Shown in pieces: positions 17,395-23,986 of a DNA stretch of 64,000 nucleotides. The notes under the pieces are model-generated. The model did not search any database, was not told where the DNA came from, and saw only the letters and a program-made list of their open reading frames with translations. Each line of letters begins with the position of its first letter. The first letter of the stretch is position 1. A program made the translations under genes and the position numbers. The stretch is from Brevibacillus humidisoli (GTDB lineage: Bacteria; Bacillota; Bacilli; Brevibacillales; Brevibacillaceae), in NCBI RefSeq assembly GCF_020923435.1, contig NZ_CP087263.1, positions 4,359,970 through 4,423,969 on the forward strand, read 5' to 3'.

Positions 17395-17476
17395 CCCGAT
17401 CAGGCAGCTTTCCCGGTGGAAAACGGAAAGTCACAAATGCTGAAAAAGGATTCGGCGTAAAGGAGCAGACAACGGC

Positions 17477-18244
17477 ATGCACCAACCAGATCATATCCCT
17501 TTGCATCAGGGGGAACGGATCGATGATCTGTTAACAAACGAACTGAAAATTATTCAAAGTCATGAGGTATTTTGTTTTTCGATGGATGCTGTCCTGCTGG
17601 CTCGCTTTGCTTCGGTGCCAAAGAGGGGGCGTGTGATGGATTTATGCACCGGCAACGGGGCCATCCCGCTGATGATGAGTACACGCAGCCGCGGGGTAAT
17701 CATTGAGGGACTGGAGATCCAACCGCGCCTGTACGATATGGCCCGCCGCAATGTGCTGTTGAACGGGCTGGAACAGCGAATCCGGATGCACCACGGCGAT
17801 GTAAAGCAGGCCGTTACCCAGTTTGGGTACGGGCAGTTTGATCTGGTCACCTGCAACCCGCCGTACATGCCGGCTGCCAGTGGAGAAGTGAACGAGCGTG
17901 ATCATTTTGCAATCGCTCGCCATGAGATTCTATTAACACTGGAGGACGTGATCCGTGTCAGCAGCCAACTGCTGAGAAACGGCGGCAAGGTGGCGCTGGT
18001 CCACCGGGCGACCCGGTTGATCGACATCGTAACGCTGATGCGGCAGTACAAGATTGAACCGAAAAAAATGCGTTTGGTTCATCCCCGGCGAAATACCGAG
18101 CCAAATATGGTGCTCATCGAAGGCATGCGCGGCGGCAGACCCGAACTGCGGATACAGCCACCGTTAATTGTTTACGAACAAGGGGAAGAATACTGTGAAG
18201 AACTGTACCAGATCTACTATGGACATCGAGACTCCCTCACATAA
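17477..18244 (+). CDS. yabB: tRNA1(Val) (adenine37-N6)-methyltransferase-like protein YabB
   Basis: A 255-residue class I SAM-dependent methyltransferase. The SAM loop is V-M-D-L-C-T-G-N-G-A-I-P and the catalytic N-P-P-Y motif lies in C-N-P-P-Y-M-P. These place it with TrmN6/YfiC-like enzymes, which methylate adenine 37 in a tRNA; the substrate here is inferred. Its 3' end overlaps yazA by 26 bases, and rsmI follows, the usual yabB-yazA-rsmI trio. Confidence 0.9.
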   Translation: MHQPDHIPLHQGERIDDLLTNELKIIQSHEVFCFSMDAVLLARFASVPKRGRVMDLCTGNGAIPLMMSTRSRGVIIEGLEIQPRLYDMARRNVLLNGLEQRIRMHHGDVKQAVTQFGYGQFDLVTCNPPYMPAASGEVNERDHFAIARHEILLTLEDVIRVSSQLLRNGGKVALVHRATRLIDIVTLMRQYKIEPKKMRLVHPRRNTEPNMVLIEGMRGGRPELRIQPPLIVYEQGEEYCEELYQIYYGHRDSLT

Positions 18245-18521
18245 AAGTCACTTCGTCTACATACTGCGGTGTGGGGATGGCACCCTGTACACAGGATACA
18301 CGACGGAACTGCTGCGCCGGATCGCGGAGCACAATGCGGGAAAAGGAGCCAAATACACCCGTGGACGAACACCGGTAGAGCTGGTCTACGTAGAAGAGGG
18401 AGAATCCCGTTCCTGGGGTCTGCGCCGGGAAGAGAGCATCAAACACTTGAGCCGCATCGACAAGGAGAATCTGATCGCCGGAAGACAAGCACACAACGGT
18501 GCTTCCTGCCGGGAAAGGTAA
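18219..18521 (+). CDS. yazA: GIY-YIG domain protein YazA
   Basis: A 100-residue single-domain GIY-YIG protein of the UPF0213 group: V-Y-I-L-R-C and L-Y-T-G-Y-T-T correspond to the GIY/YIG strands, followed by R-R-I-A-E-H-N and G-A-K-Y-T-R-G-R-T-P-V-E-L-V-Y. The nuclease fold is clear, but no substrate is established. The start ATG 18219 lies inside the end of yabB and has only a weak ribosome site, so translational coupling is likely. Confidence 0.88.
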   Translation: MDIETPSHKSHFVYILRCGDGTLYTGYTTELLRRIAEHNAGKGAKYTRGRTPVELVYVEEGESRSWGLRREESIKHLSRIDKENLIAGRQAHNGASCRER

Positions 18522-18534
18522 AGGAGGGTGCGTG

Positions 18535-19416
18535 ATGGAAATCCAGCGAAGCTTTGCCGATCAGCAGGGCGGCATACTTTATCTGGTGGCGACACCGATC
18601 GGAAATCTTGACGACATCTCCGTCCGGGCACTTGCCACACTCCGTGAAGCGGATGTCATTGCCTGCGAAGATACCCGACAGACGCGCAAGCTGCTCAATC
18701 ACTTCCAGATTGAAAAACGGACGGTCAGCTACCATGAACACAATAAACAAGCCAGCGGATCTGGTCTATTGGAGTGGCTGATGGCAGGCAAAACCATTGC
18801 ATTGGTCAGTGACGCCGGGATGCCGGCCATTTCCGACCCTGGCGCGGATTTGGTTCGCGATGCGCTGGCAGCCGGATTTCCTGTCGTACCGATCCCGGGG
18901 GCCAATGCGGCACTCACCGCGTTGATCGCCTCTGGCTTACCCACTGATGCCTTTACCTTTGTGGGCTTTCTGCCGCGTGACAAGAAGGAACGGCAGCTTC
19001 AACTGGAGCGGCTGCGCCACTACCCGGAAACCTTGCTCATCTATGAAGCTCCTCACCGGATCGACAAGACGTTAGAGGCGATGCTGGAAGTGTGGGGGGA
19101 TCGGCGGGCCGTGATCGCTCGTGAACTGACCAAGCGGTACGAAGAATTCGCCCGTGGAACGTTGGCAGAACTGCTGTACTGGCTGAACGAAACGCAGATT
19201 CGCGGAGAGTACTGCATCGTAGTAGAAGGTGCAAAGGAAAGCGACAAGGAAGAAAAAGAGACAGAAGTGATTACCTGGTGGGAACCGCTGACCATCTCCG
19301 AACACGTCGACCAGTACTGTGAAAAGGGATTGAGCAAAAAAGAGGCAGTCAAACAGGCGGCAAATGACCGCGGCCTGCCAAAGCGTGACGTCTACAACGA
19401 GTATCATCGTACATAA
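18535..19416 (+). CDS. rsmI: 16S rRNA 2'-O-ribose C1402 methyltransferase
   Basis: A 293-residue tetrapyrrole-methylase-fold enzyme. Characteristic segments are L-Y-L-V-A-T-P-I-G-N-L-D-D, A-C-E-D-T-R-Q-T-R-K-L-L-N-H and L-V-S-D-A-G-M-P-A-I-S-D-P-G. It makes the 2'-O-methyl group of C1402 in the 16S decoding centre. AAAGGAGGGT precedes ATG 18535, so the longer frame is not used. No clear terminator was seen between it and the following secreted-protein gene. Confidence 0.95.
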   Translation: MEIQRSFADQQGGILYLVATPIGNLDDISVRALATLREADVIACEDTRQTRKLLNHFQIEKRTVSYHEHNKQASGSGLLEWLMAGKTIALVSDAGMPAISDPGADLVRDALAAGFPVVPIPGANAALTALIASGLPTDAFTFVGFLPRDKKERQLQLERLRHYPETLLIYEAPHRIDKTLEAMLEVWGDRRAVIARELTKRYEEFARGTLAELLYWLNETQIRGEYCIVVEGAKESDKEEKETEVITWWEPLTISEHVDQYCEKGLSKKEAVKQAANDRGLPKRDVYNEYHRT

Positions 19417-19529
19417 TCCTGATGAACTGGTACCGACGAACCTTTCGGGATACGCCTCTGTTCTGATAAGGTTGTCTTAGAGATAGAGAAGAAACCATAA
19501 CGAGAGATACCGTAAAAGGGATGGAGCAG

Positions 19530-21053
19530 ATGAAAAAACTACTGACGCTTGTCGCAGCGCTGTGTCTGATCACCCCGGCCCCTGTCGGATTGGCGAGCCC
19601 AGCCGTTCAATCGCCAATCCAACTGGATCTCAACGAAGATGGGACGCCGGAGTACCTGATTTCTGTTGAACGCCGCTTCAGCAGCATGTCGATTGAGCAG
19701 GAAACGTATCAGCATATCGCGTACACGCACTACTTGTTTCGAGAAGCAGGACATACAGACGCCACGTTTCAGCTGACGATTGCCAAAACACCACAGCAGG
19801 ATGCCATGTTCTTCGCCCGGCAAGGGGAGACGATGTGGCCGATGGCTACGACTGTGACGATCCAGGCAAACGAAACGGGACTGGCCTACCGTTATGTGGA
19901 GAACAAGGATCAGGAGACATTTCTGGGCGAATGGACGACCTGGCAGTCTGCTGAAAGCACAGCCGTTTTGCCGCTGCGCCCTGTTTACATGCAGGGAAAC
20001 CGCCTGCATGCGCGTCTTGGACCTGTGAACGTTTTTGAACCACAGGGGCACACTGTTTTGAAGCAGATCAACCGCGTGGCGCCACAGCGGATCCTCAACC
20101 AGTACGATACCCGATGCCAATTCCAGCTTCCCGGCAACGAGCAGACGGTATCGGAGACGTGGGGCATTTTGACTCATCGGCCATTGGTCAACTGGGCATT
20201 TCCACGCGCCACAGACAACGCCCGCAAAATCGATATCGACACGTTCCGTAAACTGCTGTTTGATGGTTTGTACGATGTCACGCCACTCACCTATTCACCA
20301 TCGTCGAAAGAATCGTATTACCGCAATCCAGCCAACATATCTGGACTTTACCACGTCAACGATGCGTCACAAGCACAGTATGGAAGCCTGGTGCAAGTGA
20401 TCCTGACACACTTGGCATACAGGGCGGTGAACGAGCAGAACGAACAAGGATACTGGCCGACATATCCCCAATCGACCTGGCTGTTCACAGATTACCAAAT
20501 CGACGCCAAATACTTTGACAATAGGCGCAATGCTGACAATGCCACCTTTTTACTCAGATTCAACCGTCAATATCCAGATCCTTTGTTTGAAGAATCATTA
20601 AAAAAGTGGGAAGCGTTCCTCTACTACTATATTGATCAAACGGGTTTACAGACGTCCAATCAAGGGTACTTGATCCCTGATTACGTCGACAGTACCTTTA
20701 CACACTTTTCCCATACGGCGTTAAACCATCAAATGGCGATCATCAACTATCTGTTGGAAAGCAACCTGTACAACCCGGATGAGACGAAACGGAGATACAT
20801 CCAGGCCCTTCTGCAAGGTATCGAGGATACACAAGATCGTTGGATCAAGCCCGATTCAGACCTGTACTATGCACTTTACCGGGATTTGCGACCCCATAGC
20901 TACCCCGATTACCACAGTTTGACATTAGAAGATATGATGCTGACTCAGTCGCTATTGCGGCAAAATCACCTGCAGACGAGTCAGGCGCTGGATAAGCTGA
21001 TTCAGTCCAAACAAGCGTGGATGGAAGTACAGCGCTTAAAAGCAGCTCCCTAA
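19530..21053 (+). CDS. Uncharacterised secreted protein
   Basis: A 507-residue protein with a clear signal peptide (M-K-K-L-L-T-L-V-A-A-L, hydrophobic to ~20, likely cut at G-L-A-S). The mature part begins with a region calling to mind an EF-hand-like L-D-L-N-E-D-G-T-P-E-Y. The second half is rich in Trp, Tyr and Asp, with alternating helices that could form an alpha/alpha toroid, as in glycan-active epimerases and lyases; this is a fold guess only. I do not recognise a family. ATG 19530 has AAAGGGAT at suitable distance; ATG 19521 is in frame but too close to it. A strong terminator follows at 21126. Confidence 0.7.
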   Translation: MKKLLTLVAALCLITPAPVGLASPAVQSPIQLDLNEDGTPEYLISVERRFSSMSIEQETYQHIAYTHYLFREAGHTDATFQLTIAKTPQQDAMFFARQGETMWPMATTVTIQANETGLAYRYVENKDQETFLGEWTTWQSAESTAVLPLRPVYMQGNRLHARLGPVNVFEPQGHTVLKQINRVAPQRILNQYDTRCQFQLPGNEQTVSETWGILTHRPLVNWAFPRATDNARKIDIDTFRKLLFDGLYDVTPLTYSPSSKESYYRNPANISGLYHVNDASQAQYGSLVQVILTHLAYRAVNEQNEQGYWPTYPQSTWLFTDYQIDAKYFDNRRNADNATFLLRFNRQYPDPLFEESLKKWEAFLYYYIDQTGLQTSNQGYLIPDYVDSTFTHFSHTALNHQMAIINYLLESNLYNPDETKRRYIQALLQGIEDTQDRWIKPDSDLYYALYRDLRPHSYPDYHSLTLEDMMLTQSLLRQNHLQTSQALDKLIQSKQAWMEVQRLKAAP

Positions 21054-21125
21054 GACTTCTTACAAGATAAGATTCAGGGATGAGGCTGGATGAAGCGTGC
21101 CCCGTGAACACTTCGCGAGGCTGCA

Positions 21126-21167
21126 CCGTTGGGGAAGCTAACAAGTAGCCCCCAACGGTTTTTTTCC
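21126..21167 (+). terminator. Terminator after the secreted-protein gene
   Basis: CCGTTGGGG (21126-21134) pairs perfectly with CCCCAACGG (21150-21158), followed by nine T or near-T bases. Confidence 0.9.
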
Positions 21168-21190
21168 ATAAAACACGATGAAGGTATCAG

Positions 21191-21275
21191 TTTCTGCTAG
21201 GTCTCTTGGCGGACCTATCAGAAAAATTAAATCGAGTAAAAAGATATTCACAAAAATAAAAAAAGATGGTAAACT
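21191..21275 (+). promoter_or_regulatory. Palindrome and putative promoter of the regulator-peptide cassette
   Basis: The 34-base inverted repeat 21191-21224 has arms TTTCTG-N2-AGGTC and GACCT-N2-CAGAAA around an 8-base centre. Downstream, TTCACA (21247-21252) and TAAACT (21270-21275) with a 17-base spacer form a candidate sigma-A promoter in AT-rich DNA. The palindrome lies before the -35 element, a position suited to an activator. That the adjacent regulator binds it is inferred. Confidence 0.45.
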
Positions 21276-21328
21276 GGGCGAAAAGGAAAAAACAGTAATT
21301 GCGGGGAGCCGACTGGAAGGTGGGCATA

Positions 21329-22624
21329 ATGGAGGATCGTGCAGACAACATCCTGTACACAACGATTGGTGAAGTAATCAGGCGGTTACGGGAGAAGGCT
21401 AATCTGACCCTGACGCAACTGGCACATTTGAGCGGCATCAGTAAGGCGGCGATCTCCAAGATTGAAAACGGAGAAACCAAACGTCCGGAATTTCGAACCA
21501 TCAAGCCGATCGCAGAAGTACTGGACATCCCGCATGAACAAATCGTCGAGTCTTATATAGAAGTAGAGCAGAGGATTGATGTGCTGCAGGAATTGCTGCT
21601 GGACGCGATCAAATTATCAAATAAGAGCTTACTTTCAAAAATTGCTTTGCGCTTCCTGCAATCTCCATATGAAGAAAGCTACACGCTGATTGAACGGCTC
21701 TATCAATTAACCAATGAGGTACGTGATGGGGAGATCAGATTGTCGTTGTATGATCTCATCATCAAGTATGCCAGAGAACGTGGGATGCAGAGATTCCTGG
21801 CCAAAGGATTGCTGCAAAAATATCTGATCGAACGACTCGACCTGAAAAAGCTGGAAGATTCTTATCGAGCTGGAGAAGAGATTTTACACTATACCGATTT
21901 CTTGTCCCGGGAAGAGAAGATCACTTTCTACTTCAGGATGGGGCTTCATGCTCACAACATCAAAAGATATAAAGAATGTATTGAGTTGTGCATGGCGGGG
22001 CTGGCGGAGGACACCGCAATCAATGAGCTAAAAGCGAGAGCGCATTTGGCGATGATAAACTCCCTGCTGCTGATTGGCCAATACGATGAAGTAGAGCGTC
22101 AGCTGAAAGTGTACGAAACATATCGCTTCGGATTTGTGGAGGAATCGGCCAAACTGACGCGTGCCATTGTGAAGGCCAAAAAGCGTGAGTACGACCGGGC
22201 CGTTCCCATGTTAAGAGCATGCCTCGATGACATCAGTGAACACTCCCGAATCCATGTAGTCAACGAACTTCTGTCGATCTATTTGGAGATTGGGGATTTG
22301 GAGTCTGTTTCTTCGCTTCTCCATACAGAAGACAGAGTCTTGAACTTTGATGTGAATACGCCTTACAAGCATGCCTCTCTAGGTGCATACTATCGATATA
22401 AAGGAGCTTACCAGTTTCGGGCGGGGATGTTTGAAGAGGGGATGAAAAGCTATCAGACCAGCCTGCTCGCATACGGGGAAATCAGTGCGCACCAGGAGAT
22501 AACGGAATGTATGAACGATATTTTATCTTTTTACACGACACACGGCAAATCGATAGACTTTTACTCTGTTCAACAACTGAAAGAAGTATATAATAAACTT
22601 ATGAAGAAAAAGGAAAAAAAGTGA
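21329..22624 (+). CDS. HTH regulator with C-terminal helical (TPR-like) repeats, RNPP-like
   Basis: A 431-residue protein. Residues 14-68 form an HTH-XRE domain (I-G-E-V-I-R-R-L-R-E-K...L-T-Q-L-A-H-L-S-G-I-S-K-A-A-I-S-K-I-E-N-G). The remaining ~360 residues are almost all helical with repeated ~35-40-residue units resembling tetratricopeptide repeats. This build is that of peptide-responsive regulators (NprR, PlcR, Rgg, AimR types). GGAAGGTG precedes ATG 21329, preferred over upstream in-frame codons. The gene is visibly more AT-rich than its neighbours, suggesting transfer. A secreted-peptide gene starts 10 bases after its stop, which supports peptide sensing. Confidence 0.75.
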   Translation: MEDRADNILYTTIGEVIRRLREKANLTLTQLAHLSGISKAAISKIENGETKRPEFRTIKPIAEVLDIPHEQIVESYIEVEQRIDVLQELLLDAIKLSNKSLLSKIALRFLQSPYEESYTLIERLYQLTNEVRDGEIRLSLYDLIIKYARERGMQRFLAKGLLQKYLIERLDLKKLEDSYRAGEEILHYTDFLSREEKITFYFRMGLHAHNIKRYKECIELCMAGLAEDTAINELKARAHLAMINSLLLIGQYDEVERQLKVYETYRFGFVEESAKLTRAIVKAKKREYDRAVPMLRACLDDISEHSRIHVVNELLSIYLEIGDLESVSSLLHTEDRVLNFDVNTPYKHASLGAYYRYKGAYQFRAGMFEEGMKSYQTSLLAYGEISAHQEITECMNDILSFYTTHGKSIDFYSVQQLKEVYNKLMKKKEKK

Positions 22625-22634
22625 GGTGAGAACA

Positions 22635-22778
22635 GTGAAAAAAATGCTCCTGATGATGATGATGGCTATTGCCCTGCTTTTCTCTGCTAGTGTTTCCGCC
22701 GCCGATACAACGGACTCTACTAGTGAATCGGGCGATAAGGTTTACGTGAAACCGTATGTGTATGATCCAGGCCACTAA
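22635..22778 (+). CDS. Small secreted peptide, candidate pheromone precursor
   Basis: A 47-codon gene, GTG start, with GAGGTGAG at 22623-22630 as ribosome site. The product begins M-K-K-M-L-L-M-M-M-M-A-I-A-L-L-F-S and has a signal-peptidase I type end A-S-V-S-A, leaving about 24-25 residues with a polar spacer (D-T-T-D-S-T-S-E-S-G-D) and the C-terminal segment K-P-Y-V-Y-D-P-G-H. This layout (signal peptide, variable spacer, short C-terminal peptide) is that of Phr, PapR, NprX and AimP precursors. It lies directly behind the HTH-repeat regulator and before a terminator. The mature peptide is not known; the C-terminal 5-9 residues are the likely signal. Confidence 0.7.
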   Translation: MKKMLLMMMMAIALLFSASVSAADTTDSTSESGDKVYVKPYVYDPGH

Positions 22779-22797
22779 ACGACAATGATCGTACGCA

Positions 22798-22824
22798 GGG
22801 ACGCTGATCCAGCGTCCTTTTTTC
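22798..22824 (+). terminator. Terminator of the regulator-peptide cassette
   Basis: GGACGCTG (22799-22806) and CAGCGTCC (22810-22817) are perfect complements around a 3-base loop, followed by six T. Confidence 0.9.
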
Positions 22825-22911
22825 TGTTTCGGCTCATCTTTGTGTGATCCTGTCTGCCGAGTGGACGATAACAGTAGGAACCAAAGGAACGATTTGACAA
22901 AGGTCGTTTTC

Positions 22912-22960
22912 GAATAAAAATAGCGTGTCAGAACTGTCTAACAGTAACAGTCGCACGCTA
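22912..22960 (-). terminator. Terminator of abrB (reverse strand)
   Basis: On the reverse strand TAGCGTG (22960-22954) pairs with CACGCTA (22927-22921) across a long loop that has partial internal pairing, followed by a run of T (22920-22916). Confidence 0.6.
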
Positions 22961-23015
22961 CTTTGAGGGTCATCTGATATGATGTTATAAATTGCTGTGT
23001 ATCTGTTGTAATGTT

Positions 23016-23270
23016 TTATCGGCCTTGGGATACAGGCAGATCGGACACACAGTCTTGGCAAACAATTTTGCCTTTGAAGTATGTAACTTTGTCAGCGTTG
23101 CCACAGAAGATACAGGCAGGTTCGTACTTCTTCAGGATAATGCGCTCACCGTCAACGTAGATCTCCAAGGCATCTTTCTCTGCGATACCCAGAGTACGGC
23201 GCAGCTCGATCGGAATGACCACGCGTCCCAGCTCGTCTACCTTTCTTACGATACCAGTGGATTTCATCAT
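23016..23270 (-). CDS. abrB: Transition-state regulator AbrB, variant with CxxC pairs
   Basis: An 84-residue protein. The N-terminal swapped-hairpin DNA-binding domain (K-S-T-G-I-V-R-K-V-D-E-L-G-R-V-V-I-P-I-E-L-R-R-T-L-G-I-A) is nearly identical to B. subtilis AbrB. The C-terminal part differs: it carries C-I-F-C-G-N and C-Q-D-C, so a small zinc knuckle may replace the usual oligomerisation domain. AbrB represses stationary-phase genes during exponential growth. Two ATG codons (23270 and 23267) are possible. Its promoter region bears a Spo0A box, so repression by Spo0A at sporulation onset is expected. Confidence 0.93.
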   Translation of the reverse strand: MMKSTGIVRKVDELGRVVIPIELRRTLGIAEKDALEIYVDGERIILKKYEPACIFCGNADKVTYFKGKIVCQDCVSDLPVSQGR

Positions 23271-23339
23271 GATTCCAAGTCCCCTCTCAGTTTCTGATTT
23301 TGTCGATTTATTATTGACTTTCGGTAATAATCGTCATTA

Positions 23340-23391
23340 TTCGACAAATTCTCATTAACACTATCATACCAGCGATTCCCAAAGGTGTCAA
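23340..23391 (-). promoter_or_regulatory. abrB promoter with downstream Spo0A box
   Basis: On the reverse strand TTGACA (23391-23386) and TATGAT (23368-23363) are 17 bases apart. About 20 bases further on, TTTGTCGAATAA carries the perfect 0A box TGTCGAA (23346-23340). A weaker TCGACA lies near 23307-23301. In B. subtilis phosphorylated Spo0A binds downstream of the abrB promoters and shuts them off; the arrangement here is the same. Confidence 0.75.
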
Positions 23392-23569
23392 TACGAGAAT
23401 TACATTTCTTTGCATTAATTGGCTGTTACTCTCTCAATACCCATTAAGTATTGTAGGAGAAGGCTGTTTGCAAAAGGATTGGAGTCGTGAACAAGCTTTC
23501 TGGCTGGCTGTGCTGACCGTTAAGTTTGGAAATTTCTTTGCTAATAAATGGATTCTACCCGTCAAAAAA

Positions 23570-23597
23570 TGTCGAATGAGCGTTTTTTTATTCGACA
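23570..23597. promoter_or_regulatory. Inverted pair of perfect Spo0A boxes between abrB and metS
   Basis: TGTCGAAT (23570-23577) and ATTCGACA (23590-23597) form a perfect inverted repeat with 12 bases between. Each contains the full 0A box heptamer. They lie roughly 200 bases upstream of the abrB promoter and 80 bases before the metS T-box. The intergenic stretch 23392-23675 otherwise holds only AT-rich sequence with short frames that I do not regard as genes. Which transcript they control is unclear. Confidence 0.5.
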
Positions 23598-23675
23598 AAA
23601 GCTGGCGTGACGAGAAGACGCTCTGTTACCCGTTTACAAATCGCGCCAGTCGTATAAAATAGTAGGTAGCATAGC

Positions 23676-23960
23676 ATCGACGATGACGGGAAGAGTACGC
23701 TTTGTTTCCTTATTACCAGAGAGCCGGGTAAGGTGAAAGCCGGCATAAGCGAGCAGGCGGAAGATGGCCCCTGAGTCTTCGCAGGCGAACCGCTGGGATG
23801 ATTCTCATGAGACCCGGCCCGGCTAGTCTGTGACGTCATTCCGCGTTAAGGGAAAGTCGAATGCCGACTTGATAAGTCCACGTTTCGTGAGAAGCTGGAG
23901 CATTTGGGTGGTACCACGGGTAGCGAGCTCGTCCCAAACCGGGATGGGCTTTTCTATTTT
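23676..23960 (+). promoter_or_regulatory. Methionine-specific T-box leader of metS
   Basis: The stem I region carries AGTA (23693-23696) and the AG-bulge/distal loop segment AGAGAGCCGGG...GGTGAAAGCC. The specifier region GAAG-ATG-G-CCCCTGAG has AUG at 23764-23766. The T-box proper TGGGTGGTACCACGG is at 23905-23919, followed by a terminator hairpin AGCTCGTCCC/GGGATGGGCT (23926-23950) with a T run. Uncharged initiator or elongator tRNA-Met would pair with the specifier and the T-box bulge and permit readthrough into metS. Confidence 0.9.
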
Positions 23961-23986
23961 TCAGTCATAAAAAGGAGGTATGCATC

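Noticed and set aside
23468-23662. Possible 64-codon gene between abrB and metS
   Set aside because: No ribosome site, atypical composition and overlap with Spo0A boxes; better explained as regulatory DNA.
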